Source: Acinetobacter suaedae (GTDB taxonomy: Bacteria > Pseudomonadota > Gammaproteobacteria > Pseudomonadales > Moraxellaceae). From it: a stretch of 64,000 nucleotides of DNA. This document shows positions 43,523-53,423 of this stretch, piece after piece. The notes under the pieces were generated by a model that was given only the letters and a program-made list of their open reading frames with translations, was not told the DNA's origin and searched no databases. A program made the position numbers and the translations under genes. The number at the start of each line of letters is the position of its first letter. Position 1 is the first letter of the stretch. The stretch covers positions 1,736,001-1,800,000 of the forward strand of contig NZ_CP043909.1 in the NCBI RefSeq assembly GCF_008630915.1. The letters are read 5' to 3'.

Positions 43523-45439
43523 TTACGCAGATTGAGCTAAAACATGCCAAAGCGGGTTTCGGGTCTCCCCGATTCCTGACGGCATACTGCCAATGCGAGT
43601 CTCCTGCTCAAGCAAAGGCCGGATCAACTGTTTATAAGGCCATTGTGGTGATTCAAATAATAAGGCCTGTAACTGACTTAGAATTTCAGGTTCAATATCC
43701 AGACTGTTTAGCACCTGCTGTAATTGTTCAGCCAAGACATACCAGAGTTGATCTGCTGCAATCTGATAATATGTTGCCAGTGCCTCGACAATACAGCCTA
43801 AATTGATCTGAACCCCCAGCGTCTGGATATAAAACAACAAGGCTTCAACCGAGTCGTGATAAAGCGTATTCCTGAAATCATGTGGGCTTAGGTAGTTCGG
43901 ATCATCCAGACCATTGTGCAGCAGCCACGGCAGATAAATACGCAGTGAATCGTGGTCCCTGAACATCAGGCCTTCAAATTGACCATGTTTAAGCACCAGA
44001 CACAGGTTCTGACCATGAATTTCGCCCATCAAGCCGAGACGGAACAGACGTAAATTCACCTCAAAGAAGCAGGCACATAATTGGGCAAATTGCTCAAGCA
44101 CATGTTCTGGATGATTTTCCAGCTGCTGCAGCTGTAAAATATAGTCAAACACGGCAGGTTGCCCTGGAATAATGTGTCCTAGACTGGCCATCGGAATCAG
44201 TTGATAAGGCTGTTGCAACAGTTCAGTTGGAATATGACGGCGTTGAGCAGCCAAATGCGTCGGCTTCTCTACAAACAGCCATTCATTGTCCGCACTTCGA
44301 TCATCTTGTTTTTCTGGCAAATAAGACCACCATTGAGTCTCCTCACACAGCCATAATTTTTGCTGCAAAACGGGATCTTTTTGCTGTGCCTGCTGCAATA
44401 ACTTCTGGTTTTTTTCGCCATTAATCATTTTTACAATCGGCAGAAAGCGCAGAGATCCCAATGCCTTGATGCCAATCGGCAGTTTCAGGCTTTCCTGTGG
44501 AATATCCTCAGACAAAAGACTGCGCATCGAAGCGCTGGCATACATGCCTGTTGAGACAAAACTCAAAGGCTGACAGATGCCTGATGCAATATCCTCAGCA
44601 AAGAATTGCTGAAATAAATGCTGGAACTGCCACGGATGCACAGGCATGGCGACATGGGTTTCACTTAAACCACGCTGGAACATTTCCTGTTTCAGTCGAT
44701 AACGTTCGGCACGGTTAATGAAAATCTGGCACGGCTGCTGGGTAAAAATATCCTCGACACCAGTACCAAACATCATTTTATCTTTATGCACCGCCACCCA
44801 GTGAATACTCAGTTCCTGCGCAAATTCAGGACAATATTGCAGATACTCCTGCTGGCTCAACCCTTCCTTTAACTTAGATAAAGGATGATAAGGCCGATCC
44901 CGATAGCCCGCATATTGCTCTAAAATACGAAATACCTTCGCCGGGCTTTGATGAATCAGATCATGGGCATCGACTTGATGCTGTTGCAGCAGACGATATT
45001 GCGTTAAACATTTCTGGATTTGTTCTGAAAAGATCTGAAGCTTGTCGGCCTGACAGTGTTGAAACAGTCCGATCTGTTGCAGACATTCAAATAGCTCAAA
45101 TAATTCAATCGGGTGAACTTGCGTTTGCTGATTGCCTGCTTCAATTCGTAAAATTTTCGACTCGGCCGCAAAAGACCACGTTTGCGTAATGCCTTGCTGC
45201 ACAGGGAAAATGACAACATATTGTGAATGTTGCCCAGACAACAGCACAACGTACTGCTGCTCAAGCATGTGACCAAATTGCTGTTTTACGTCCAAACCGA
45301 ATACATCTTGTTTGGCCTGTGCGGTTGAATCATCCACAATATACTGCTCAGGAATCAGGGCCTCCACCAGTAAGGCATTTACAAAGTCTTGTAAAATGGT
45401 TCTGTCGGTCAATTGATAGACAGGTTGAAGTGCATTCAT
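43523..45439 (-). CDS. bfnE: IucA/IucC family siderophore synthetase
   Basis: The protein has about 638 residues. An NIS synthetase that activates a carboxylate (citrate arm) with ATP and joins it to an amine. Motifs: RPYHPLSKLKEGLSQ, VAMPVHPWQFQHLF and GEIHGQNLCLVL. The start ATG at 45437-45439 has GTGAGG upstream; GTG at 45451 is in frame but its region has no SD. Gene ends 6 bases before bfnF. GC is higher than in bfnG-L. Confidence 0.9.
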   Translation of the reverse strand: MNALQPVYQLTDRTILQDFVNALLVEALIPEQYIVDDSTAQAKQDVFGLDVKQQFGHMLEQQYVVLLSGQHSQYVVIFPVQQGITQTWSFAAESKILRIEAGNQQTQVHPIELFELFECLQQIGLFQHCQADKLQIFSEQIQKCLTQYRLLQQHQVDAHDLIHQSPAKVFRILEQYAGYRDRPYHPLSKLKEGLSQQEYLQYCPEFAQELSIHWVAVHKDKMMFGTGVEDIFTQQPCQIFINRAERYRLKQEMFQRGLSETHVAMPVHPWQFQHLFQQFFAEDIASGICQPLSFVSTGMYASASMRSLLSEDIPQESLKLPIGIKALGSLRFLPIVKMINGEKNQKLLQQAQQKDPVLQQKLWLCEETQWWSYLPEKQDDRSADNEWLFVEKPTHLAAQRRHIPTELLQQPYQLIPMASLGHIIPGQPAVFDYILQLQQLENHPEHVLEQFAQLCACFFEVNLRLFRLGLMGEIHGQNLCLVLKHGQFEGLMFRDHDSLRIYLPWLLHNGLDDPNYLSPHDFRNTLYHDSVEALLFYIQTLGVQINLGCIVEALATYYQIAADQLWYVLAEQLQQVLNSLDIEPEILSQLQALLFESPQWPYKQLIRPLLEQETRIGSMPSGIGETRNPLWHVLAQSA

Positions 45440-45447
45440 CAATAACC

Positions 45448-47289
45448 TCACTTGCCCTGCGCTTTAAACGGCGCCAATGGGTTAACAACAAACTTGATCT
45501 GAATGCGACCATCACCAAATAGACGGCGTTTGGTTAGCGATTCAATTCGTAACTTTTCGGCAAAGACATCAAAGATCTGATAGCGCTGATTGTGTTCAGG
45601 ATGTTGTTGCTGATAATCCTGAATGACTTCGGCAGCCCATTGCCAGAAATCCTGTTCTATAACTGAATAAGTCTGATTAAGGAAAATCGCAATATCAGTC
45701 AAGGCTACAAAGAACAGGCAGGCACAACTAAAGTCACGAATCCCGTCCAGATCATCCGTCAAGATAAAGGACATGCTATTGGTTTTGGCATGTTCTGGCG
45801 GCAACTGATCCAGTTCAGGTGCCAGTTCCGGATGAGCCAGATGTGACGGGCTATAACGTACGCCATCATGGAAATCCTTGAGCAATACACGGGTTGGCCA
45901 ACCTTGCTGATGCACCAGAATAATATTTTGCCCATGAGATTCCGTCGCAATCCCTTCTGCAAATAGCAAATGAATCAATGGCGTAATGACTACTTTCAAC
46001 AATTGGCGTGTCCATTGCTCAACCCCGTAGTGTTGTAACCACGGTGCAATCAGGGCCTGACCATCTTTTTGAATATGGCTCACCCCATTCAGTGGAATCG
46101 CATCTTCCCCTTCACGTAAATATTGATGCACGCTTTCACGCCATAAACAACCAATGGTGCCATAGGCCTGTTGGGCATGCGAAGCCGGTAACCGGGTAAA
46201 ATCTACACTCAAACCGTAAACCTCACGCAATACCGCAAAATCCAGTTGTTGCGCCGTTTCACTTTGATCAATCAGACGTTGCAGCCAGTCGGTAATGATC
46301 GGCCCGTTCATCACGGTATGTTTTGCCAATACACGTGAACTTGAGGTATTAGTCAAGCTCATGGAAAGCTTGATGTATGGTTTTTCCGGGTGCTGTAAAT
46401 TGGTGACAGTTCGCAATGACTGCTGTGCCAGATAACGGTCATGGCTATGCCCTAAATAAATGATGTCCTGATCGGCAATTTCTTGTGCAAAAATCGAGAT
46501 CAGGTGATTTTCCCATTGCCAAGGATGGACTGGAATCCAGACATATTCAGCGGCATTTTGAGTTTGCTCATTCAACTGTTGCTGAAACTGGATGAAGTCA
46601 GATTCATTTAATTGTTCTTTAAAAAACGCGTCTGTTTCAATATTGCTGGAATGGTTTTGTGCAACCAGCTTCCCGTGTACGGCTAACCAGACCAAAGCCA
46701 TCGGCTGGGCAAACTCCACCCCATAACGGACATTGTCTTGCAGACTAAAACCGACACGTGATTTGTAACATGGATGATAGGGATGCCCATCCATCAGATA
46801 AGATTCCAGAATATCGTATGGATACTGAATTGCAGGCAAGCTGTAATTTTCAAAACAGACTTGTGATTGCAGGTCATGAATATAGGTACGCTTTAATTCA
46901 AAAATAAAATCTTCGACTTTGGCAGCATTGGCAATCGAGCGCAGGATCTCATCAATGACCTGATTTAGACGTGCTGGCTGTGTATTGCCTTGAGCATCCT
47001 GACGTCGTACCTCCTGATCACGCGCCAGTCGCACCAGCTTATAGCTGTATTGGCGTTGCCCTTTAGCAATATACTGAACCGCTTGCTGTTGGCGATCCTG
47101 TACCTGAATCACAAAATTTTCACCATCATGCTCAGCGCTAATAATTTCTTCAAAAATCAAAGCTTGTAACAGTTGCTTGATCACACGTTGTTCAACCTCT
47201 TTAACCTGCTCTGGTTGTGGCCGTTGCCAGGCTTGAAACGTATTTTGAATCACATGTGTATTTGATAAAACTGGATGTAATTGTCCCAT
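45448..47289 (-). CDS. bfnD: IucA/IucC family siderophore synthetase
   Basis: The protein has about 613 residues. NIS synthetase. Motifs: GHPYHPCYKSRVGFS, VWIPVHPWQWENHLI, LSMSLTNTSSSRVLAK and ATESHGQNIILV. ATG at 47289 has AGGAAG six bases upstream; a longer frame to 47349 is possible. Overlaps the start of bfnE (stop 45448, bfnE ATG 45439 is nearby). Specificity (citrate first or second arm) cannot be read from the sequence. Confidence 0.9.
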   Translation of the reverse strand: MGQLHPVLSNTHVIQNTFQAWQRPQPEQVKEVEQRVIKQLLQALIFEEIISAEHDGENFVIQVQDRQQQAVQYIAKGQRQYSYKLVRLARDQEVRRQDAQGNTQPARLNQVIDEILRSIANAAKVEDFIFELKRTYIHDLQSQVCFENYSLPAIQYPYDILESYLMDGHPYHPCYKSRVGFSLQDNVRYGVEFAQPMALVWLAVHGKLVAQNHSSNIETDAFFKEQLNESDFIQFQQQLNEQTQNAAEYVWIPVHPWQWENHLISIFAQEIADQDIIYLGHSHDRYLAQQSLRTVTNLQHPEKPYIKLSMSLTNTSSSRVLAKHTVMNGPIITDWLQRLIDQSETAQQLDFAVLREVYGLSVDFTRLPASHAQQAYGTIGCLWRESVHQYLREGEDAIPLNGVSHIQKDGQALIAPWLQHYGVEQWTRQLLKVVITPLIHLLFAEGIATESHGQNIILVHQQGWPTRVLLKDFHDGVRYSPSHLAHPELAPELDQLPPEHAKTNSMSFILTDDLDGIRDFSCACLFFVALTDIAIFLNQTYSVIEQDFWQWAAEVIQDYQQQHPEHNQRYQIFDVFAEKLRIESLTKRRLFGDGRIQIKFVVNPLAPFKAQGK

Positions 47290-47299
47290 ATTTGTCTTC

Positions 47300-48739
47300 C
47301 TAATTATTGAATTCATTGATTTTGTGTTGATCTGGAAAGCGCCATGCATACGGCAAAGCGCACAGGATCAGGACCGTACAAAAAATAAAGATGTCCTGAA
47401 TGCCCTTAAATGAATCCAGTGCGGTATGAGGACTGGTTTGCAAAAAATCTTGATGTAATTGCAGATACAAGGCAGCCAGTACCACAGCAACTGCGGCAAA
47501 GATCCGACGAAACAGGTTATTTAAGGCCGCCGCCTGCGTAACCAAATGCTGTTGTTGCTGACGTAAGCTGTTGAGTCCTGCCGTGGTCGATGGCATATAG
47601 GACAGTCCCATACCCAGACCATGCAACATCATGCAGAAGATAATGAACCAGACATTTTTGACAGGTGCCCATGCCAGCAAGGCAAAAGCCAATGCGGTAA
47701 TGAGCAAGCCCAGGCTCATAATTTTTGCGGCGCCGTAACGATCGAGATATTTACCTGCGGGCTGGCTGCATAAACCAGTGACCAAGGCACTACTCATCAA
47801 GGCAAAACCTGTCCAGAGTGGGCTAAGTTGCAAATTCTGCTGAATCCACAACGGCACCAGCAACATGCCAATAAACAGGCCCACCGTTTGCGCCACACAG
47901 ATCATCAAACTGAATCGAAAACCTTTTGCCGCAAACAATGCCGGCTCAATCAATGGACTGGTCTGATTTTTCTGCCTGCTGGCGAATAGCGAGAATGTTA
48001 AGACGCTCAATGCAAGTAATAGCCAATAGACTGGCTGCGCGATATCTTCAAGTCGATGAATCTGACTCAAAGTACTTAATAACAAAATAATGCTCAGACT
48101 CAGGCAACCAAAACCGATCCAGTCAAAAGACTGGTTGATATCGCCTTGTTCTTTAGGCAGGTACATATATCCCAACCATAATGCGATACAGGCAACTGGC
48201 AGATTAATAAAGAACAAAGCCTGCCAGTCGAACCAGACCAGAACCAGTGCACCTAACATCGGACCAATCGCCAAAGTCAGCATGATCATGGCGCCCCACA
48301 AACCTGTGGTACTGCCCCGTTGTTCGCTTGGCGTGACTGAAAAAATCAAACCGAGTGACAATGGAATCATCAGGCCACTACAAAAGCCTTGCAGCGCTCT
48401 TGCAATCAGGACCGACTCAAACTGGTTGAATAAGCCGCCTAGTGCTGATGCCAAGGCAAAACATAACAACGCCGTTAAATAAGTTTTCTTTTTGCCAAAA
48501 CGCTGGCTGAAATACCCCGCCAGTGGCAAGCTGATACTCATGGCCAGTAAAAACGCGACCACCACCCAACTTGCCCAGACTTCACCAATCTGGAAATATT
48601 GCATCAGCTGGGGTATGGCAGGATTAAAACTACTGTTGTTTAAACTTACGGTACCGGTACCTAACATAACCGTGAGTAAAACATACCGCTGCAAGCCCAC
48701 GTGTGCCGCTTGATTGATGGGTACAGAAGACCGTTCCAT
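47300..48739 (-). CDS. bfnC: MFS siderophore exporter
   Basis: The protein has about 479 residues. DHA2-type major facilitator with about 14 helices. LAGYFSQRFGKKKTYLTALL (MFS signature) and GLMIPLSLGLIFSVTPSEQRGSTTGLWGA are read, the latter in two parts here. In NIS clusters such proteins export the free siderophore; that role is inferred. ATG at 48739 has GAGGAA upstream; the frame extends to 48769, which overlaps bfnB by a few bases. GC is high. Confidence 0.85.
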   Translation of the reverse strand: MERSSVPINQAAHVGLQRYVLLTVMLGTGTVSLNNSSFNPAIPQLMQYFQIGEVWASWVVVAFLLAMSISLPLAGYFSQRFGKKKTYLTALLCFALASALGGLFNQFESVLIARALQGFCSGLMIPLSLGLIFSVTPSEQRGSTTGLWGAMIMLTLAIGPMLGALVLVWFDWQALFFINLPVACIALWLGYMYLPKEQGDINQSFDWIGFGCLSLSIILLLSTLSQIHRLEDIAQPVYWLLLALSVLTFSLFASRQKNQTSPLIEPALFAAKGFRFSLMICVAQTVGLFIGMLLVPLWIQQNLQLSPLWTGFALMSSALVTGLCSQPAGKYLDRYGAAKIMSLGLLITALAFALLAWAPVKNVWFIIFCMMLHGLGMGLSYMPSTTAGLNSLRQQQQHLVTQAAALNNLFRRIFAAVAVVLAALYLQLHQDFLQTSPHTALDSFKGIQDIFIFCTVLILCALPYAWRFPDQHKINEFNN

Positions 48740-48761
48740 ACATGCGATTCCTCTGTTGACC

Positions 48762-50195
48762 TTAGTCAATGTGCTCTGATAGTTTTACGCAAGAATAAAA
48801 GGCAGGAGCTTTATGCCGAAGTGGTTCAGATTTATGCGTGACACGCGCTAATCCTGAGTCAGCCAGTTGCACAGGATTTCGTGCAGGTTGTTCTGACTGC
48901 GCAGCAGGTGTTACACCAAATTGCTGATAAGACTGGGCCTGATCCAGCTTAAACAGCTCTTTTCCTAATAATTGATTGGCAATCGTAGCGGCCCGATGCG
49001 CCCCCAAACCCAGATCTGGTGTCCCGACACCATGATGGAAAACTTCCATATTTTGTAGGAAAATTCGTCCATCGCCCTGATAGTTCACCTCAAAATCGGC
49101 ACTGACTTGCCAACGCTGGGTTTGATCCAAACGAATCAAGTTTTGCAGGTTTTCTAAGAAAGCAGGTTTAGGATAACGATAACCTGTGGCCGCGATGACA
49201 CTATCTGCATCCAGTACATAATGCTCGCCCTGCTGTTGGTGCTCGAAACGCAAACGGATTTTCTGGTTTTCCAATACCTCAGCATGTTGTAACTGGTGAT
49301 GTCCAGCCAAGGTCACATCAGTCTGCTGACCACCGATACTCCGATGATACAGTCGTTCGTAAATATCACGAATGGTTTTACTGCTGATGCCTTTATACAG
49401 ATTGGCTTGTTGCGCAGGTAATGTAGCCTTTAATCCTGCAGGTAAATGATAGAAATACTGCATATAGTCAGGACTAAAATGCTCTAGTCCCAATGGTGTA
49501 TTCTCCATCGGGAAAAAACCCGCAGAGCGTGTCAGCCAATGCAAATGGAATTCAGGCTTTGTTTTCCCTTGCAAATATTGACGATCAAACAGATCAATAA
49601 AAATTTCTGCCGCGGACTGGCCTGAACCAATCAACACTACATTGCCTTTTAACTGTGCGGGGCAATGTTTTAAATACTCAGCCGAATGTAAGCACTGCTT
49701 TGTTTTCGGATAGGCCTGCTGCAAACTTTCAGGTAGATGTGGCACTGTACCAATTCCTAGTACCAACTGACGTGTCTGGTAGCGTTGCTTTTCACTATTC
49801 GCTAGAACTTCGACCTCAAAACCGCCCTTGATCGGCTGCACATCCAGAACACGGCTGTTGAACCGGATATGCTCGAGCTGTTGTACCACCCACTGACAAT
49901 AGTGGTTATATTCCTGACGTGGAATATATAAGTTTTCACGGAAGTAAAACTTATATAAACGCTGCTGATGTTTTAAATAGTTGAGAAAGCTATAAGAGCT
50001 GGTCGGCTCAACTAGACTGACCAGATCCGCCATAAACGGAACTTGCAGTAAAGCATTGGGTAGCTGCATACCCGCGTGCCAGTCAAAGCCATTTTTTTGC
50101 TCAAAGAACTGATATTGAAGATCGCTTTTATTTTGCAGCAAACTCGCTAGGCTTAAATTAAAAGGCCCTAAGCCAATGCCGATAAAATCAAGCAT
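48762..50195 (-). CDS. bfnB: Lysine/ornithine-type N-monooxygenase
   Basis: The 477-residue flavin N-hydroxylase of the IucD/PvdA/RhbE group starts MLDFIGIGLGPFNLSLASLL (FAD site), with VLIGSGQSAAEIFIDLF (NADPH) and VIAATGYRYPKP (ATGY motif). In this cluster it should hydroxylate the amine of 1,3-diaminopropane or a related diamine, as in acinetoferrin synthesis. Overlaps bfnA by 8 bases. Substrate assignment rests on family and cluster. Confidence 0.9.
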   Translation of the reverse strand: MLDFIGIGLGPFNLSLASLLQNKSDLQYQFFEQKNGFDWHAGMQLPNALLQVPFMADLVSLVEPTSSYSFLNYLKHQQRLYKFYFRENLYIPRQEYNHYCQWVVQQLEHIRFNSRVLDVQPIKGGFEVEVLANSEKQRYQTRQLVLGIGTVPHLPESLQQAYPKTKQCLHSAEYLKHCPAQLKGNVVLIGSGQSAAEIFIDLFDRQYLQGKTKPEFHLHWLTRSAGFFPMENTPLGLEHFSPDYMQYFYHLPAGLKATLPAQQANLYKGISSKTIRDIYERLYHRSIGGQQTDVTLAGHHQLQHAEVLENQKIRLRFEHQQQGEHYVLDADSVIAATGYRYPKPAFLENLQNLIRLDQTQRWQVSADFEVNYQGDGRIFLQNMEVFHHGVGTPDLGLGAHRAATIANQLLGKELFKLDQAQSYQQFGVTPAAQSEQPARNPVQLADSGLARVTHKSEPLRHKAPAFYSCVKLSEHID

Positions 50196-51972
50196 AGCTC
50201 ACATCCTTCTGCTCAATAAACAGCGGATTTTGCAATTGCACATAGACAGATTGATGCTCAACAGGTGCGATCAATTCATCCAGTTCATGCAAGCGTGTCA
50301 GTAAATTACCTTTATACGGCAAAGTTTCGTTAAACAATAAACCCTGTAACAAGGTACTGTCAGGATACTGCTGCAATAAATCCTGCAAGAAGACTTTCAA
50401 ATGCTCAAGCAGCACATCTTCGCTCATATGGCCCGTTGCACCAATCGCGTTAATAATGCCGAATAAGGTATTGCCAAAGAAATAATAGCTGAAACGCTCA
50501 TCAACGAAATCTTTCGGCCCAACTGCAAATGCTTTTTCTTTCAGCTCAGGCAAGGCCTTTAAAATTTCAGTGGCAAATTCTTCAATATAATAAAAGCCCT
50601 GATTGTCACGTAACCACAAGGTCTTAGGAAAATGATTCTCCATTTCCAGCAGCACATTTTGCTGATGCGATTCGAATGCCATCCCGTAACGATGATAGAG
50701 ATACATCAACGGTTGCAGACTTACCTCAAGAAAACGGTTAAACCAGTCTAGTGCAATCTCGGAAAGATCCATTTCAGGATGTAGTTTGGCAATTTTTGCG
50801 AAAAGCGCATTAAAACGATTTAAAGCCTTGCTCGGATGGTCCTGACACAATGAGGCAATACAGGTGACTTGCTGTTGTGGACTGAATGGTTGATCACGGA
50901 AAATACAGATACTTTCGTTAATTACTTCATCATCAATCTGTAAGGCTATCCATGCAGGATCATTAACTGCTTTCAGACTTGGGCAGTTTTTTAAAATACT
51001 TTGCCCAAACTCACTGTGCCATAAACGATGGGTCAGTTCACCACGATGACATTCTTTTGCCAGATTGACACGGATTGAATTGGTAATCATCACCGACAGT
51101 GACGGTTTCACCATCCACGGCGCATTAAAACTTGCCAGGGTACGAATTGAAGTGGTTGGTGCAAATTGCCAGCCACGTAAACCCAGATCAATCAGTTGTC
51201 CAGTTTGTTTCAATCGCTCAAACCACGGCTTGCTTTGCAGATAACGTGCCTGCCAAGGATGTAAAGGCAGCAACTTATACTCGGTATGAGTGTTGAGCAG
51301 CTTAAGATCCTGTTCAGATAAATACCATTGCAACGCGCTTTTAAGCTGGGCTGAAATAGCCTCATCAGTCGCACTGCCTTCAGCAATATAATCCTGATGT
51401 ACAAACCAGTAATGTAGTTGAGTCTGACCTTTATGTTCAGGAGAAAACTTAAGCCAGTCCTCATGTACAAAACCTGTTCTACTCTTTGGAGCCGGATGCA
51501 TGCTATGTCCAAGGACTAAAGCCTGCTCAGATTCAATGAAATTCTGACCTGCCTTGACCAGATCATCAAAGTCATGTTCACGCTGGATTAAAAACTGCTG
51601 TAAAGCATCGCGGCTCTGAATCCACTTTTCTACTAAAGATGCCGCATCTACTGCAAGTTCAGACTCAAAAACCAGTTCTTCCAGCAACAAGCCAACAATA
51701 GCAACAGGACTGAATGTTCTAATTTGACCTTGAACAATAATTTGAGGAAAATCTGCTAAACGATGTCGTCCAACTCGACTGACATACGCTAAAGGGAAAT
51801 AGCATTGCGCTTGAATGGAATGGATCGGAATGGTTAACAGCGTCAAACCTTGGCTAAACGCTTGCTGTTGTGGACTCTGCAGGTTTCTACTAAGCAAATG
51901 ACCTTTGCTTGTTTCTTGCGTATAGGCGTTGACGAAATGTTGTATCGCCAACCGATTGGCAAGTGATTGCAT
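50188..51972 (-). CDS. bfnA: IucA/IucC family siderophore synthetase
   Basis: The protein has about 594 residues. NIS synthetase. Motifs: GHSMHPAPKSRTGF, YKLLPLHPWQARYL, PSLSVMITNSIRVNLAK and GMAFESHQQNVLLE. First gene of the biosynthetic run. ATG at 51970-51972 has GAGGA upstream; the frame extends to 52035. A Fur box lies at 52070-52088. Third synthetase of the cluster, consistent with a three-ligation pathway or one synthetase of altered role. Confidence 0.9.
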   Translation of the reverse strand: MQSLANRLAIQHFVNAYTQETSKGHLLSRNLQSPQQQAFSQGLTLLTIPIHSIQAQCYFPLAYVSRVGRHRLADFPQIIVQGQIRTFSPVAIVGLLLEELVFESELAVDAASLVEKWIQSRDALQQFLIQREHDFDDLVKAGQNFIESEQALVLGHSMHPAPKSRTGFVHEDWLKFSPEHKGQTQLHYWFVHQDYIAEGSATDEAISAQLKSALQWYLSEQDLKLLNTHTEYKLLPLHPWQARYLQSKPWFERLKQTGQLIDLGLRGWQFAPTTSIRTLASFNAPWMVKPSLSVMITNSIRVNLAKECHRGELTHRLWHSEFGQSILKNCPSLKAVNDPAWIALQIDDEVINESICIFRDQPFSPQQQVTCIASLCQDHPSKALNRFNALFAKIAKLHPEMDLSEIALDWFNRFLEVSLQPLMYLYHRYGMAFESHQQNVLLEMENHFPKTLWLRDNQGFYYIEEFATEILKALPELKEKAFAVGPKDFVDERFSYYFFGNTLFGIINAIGATGHMSEDVLLEHLKVFLQDLLQQYPDSTLLQGLLFNETLPYKGNLLTRLHELDELIAPVEHQSVYVQLQNPLFIEQKDVSYA

Positions 51973-52035
51973 CCGATTGTTTCCTCTTATCCAGAGATCT
52001 GATTTATTTTTTGAAATGTTTTTGGCCTTAAACAT

Positions 52036-52293
52036 ATCTCGATCACGATAAACTTAAGATCGATATAAAGCTAATGATAATTATTATCATTTATATTTTC
52101 AATTAAAAATTCGCATCGGAATTTATACCATAACACATTGAATAAAATGAATTTATTTAACAATCAAGCGAGAATAGATACAAAAAGATAATAATACTTA
52201 TTATTTAATAAAATGATCAATTCACAATTATCAATAGTTTTTATAGATATATAAAGTTAAAACATTGTGGCGAAATAAAGTATGTATCCCTCA
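52036..52293. other. Intergenic spacer with bfnA promoter
   Basis: The 258 bases between bfnA and ybaK hold the Fur box at 52070-52088 and AT-rich sequence, with no supported gene. Confidence 0.45.
52070..52088 (-). promoter_or_regulatory. Fur box before bfnA
   Basis: GCTAATGATAATTATTATC matches the 19-base Fur consensus at 17 of 19 positions and lies 97 bases before the preferred bfnA start. It is the best Fur site in the window. Confidence 0.8.
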
Positions 52294-52761
52294 TTAAGAA
52301 TCTAATATATCTACAAATGAAGCATTCAATAGACTCGCCAAGTCTTGCGGTTGCAACCCGATATCAAGTCCTCTTCTTCCACCACTTACATAAATTTTAT
52401 CAAAAGCTTCTGCGCTTTTATCAATTACTGTCTTTAAGCGTTTCTTTTGCCCTAACGGGCTTATTCCACCAACGAGATAACCAGTCAAACGTTCAGCATC
52501 TTTCGGGTTTGCCATTTGTAATTTCTTGCACCCCACTGCTGACGCAACTTTTTTTAGATTGAGTTGATGATTCACAGGTAATATCGCAATAAAGAAGTTT
52601 TTTTCATCAGTAACCATCAACGTTTTAAACACTTCTTCAACATTCAAATTCAGTTTTTCAGCAGCTTCCAAACCAAAACTTTTGGCATTTACATCATGTT
52701 CATATTCATGAGTTGAAAATGCGATGTTGTTCTTTTTTAGTAATTTACAGGCAGGTGTCAT
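52294..52761 (-). CDS. ybaK: Cys-tRNA(Pro) deacylase YbaK
   Basis: The 155-residue trans-editing protein clears Cys from tRNA-Pro. The fold marks are EYEHDVNAKSFGLEAAEKLN, EEVFKTLMVTDEKNFFIAIL, RLTGYLVGGISPLGQKKRLK and KIYVSGGRRGLDIGL. The Lys in VFKTLM and the Gly-rich GGISPLG are family residues. Length is normal (about 155-160). Stands alone upstream of the siderophore cluster. Confidence 0.94.
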   Translation of the reverse strand: MTPACKLLKKNNIAFSTHEYEHDVNAKSFGLEAAEKLNLNVEEVFKTLMVTDEKNFFIAILPVNHQLNLKKVASAVGCKKLQMANPKDAERLTGYLVGGISPLGQKKRLKTVIDKSAEAFDKIYVSGGRRGLDIGLQPQDLASLLNASFVDILDS

Positions 52762-52927
52762 GGTTACTCGGATGAAATTTTAGAGTTCTAAAGTGAGAAT
52801 AGTGTAGCATTTTGAATAAAACAATTAAATTTACTTAGGCTATTTTTGATATAAATCTATTCTTGATAATTTATAAACCACCCGCATATATATCTTCGAT
52901 ATAGATCAAAACAGGATCAGCAATCTA

Positions 52928-53233
52928 ATGAGTTATAAACATAATAATTTAATGGCAATGCGCCAAAACTACTGGAATGATGAGTCGTCAAATATCGTAC
53001 AAGCAGAAAAACAATTGCTCCAACATACCTTGATTGAAGAAGGTATTTTCAAAGATGCTACTTTAGACGATACCAAGTATTTTTTCTTCACCCTCCCCAG
53101 TATCATTATCGTTAAAGCTCATGCATTAGGTTTTCACCACCATTCAGTCAAACAAATGTTAAAGCGGCATATTCAAAGTAACCGTACTCGTTTGATGAGA
53201 AAATCTGAATTAAAAATTCAGTTTAAAATTTAA
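52928..53233 (+). CDS. Small conserved protein, unknown
   Basis: The 101-residue protein starts MSYKHNNLMAMRQNYWNDES, with a mostly helical middle and a basic C-terminal half (HHSVKQMLKRHIQSNRTRLMRK). No signal peptide or membrane helix. I do not recognise a family; the basic tail could bind nucleic acid. A second ATG (MAMRQNYW) is 8 codons in. It lies between ybaK and the ABC1 gene and is flanked by AT-rich sequence with a likely own promoter. Confidence 0.55.
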   Translation: MSYKHNNLMAMRQNYWNDESSNIVQAEKQLLQHTLIEEGIFKDATLDDTKYFFFTLPSIIIVKAHALGFHHHSVKQMLKRHIQSNRTRLMRKSELKIQFKI

Positions 53234-53423
53234 TGTATAAATTTATCGAAGCCTAAAAATTCAATTTTCAACTTAGGCTATTTCTGAAATATTGATCTAT
53301 TTCACAAATTTAGACTGATAATTCAAGAGATTGAACTATTTTAATACGTTCAAAAGCTGTAATATCCACTACAATTTACGCTCAGCTTTCAACCCTCCGA
53401 TTTCAGCATAGGATTTTTCTTTC

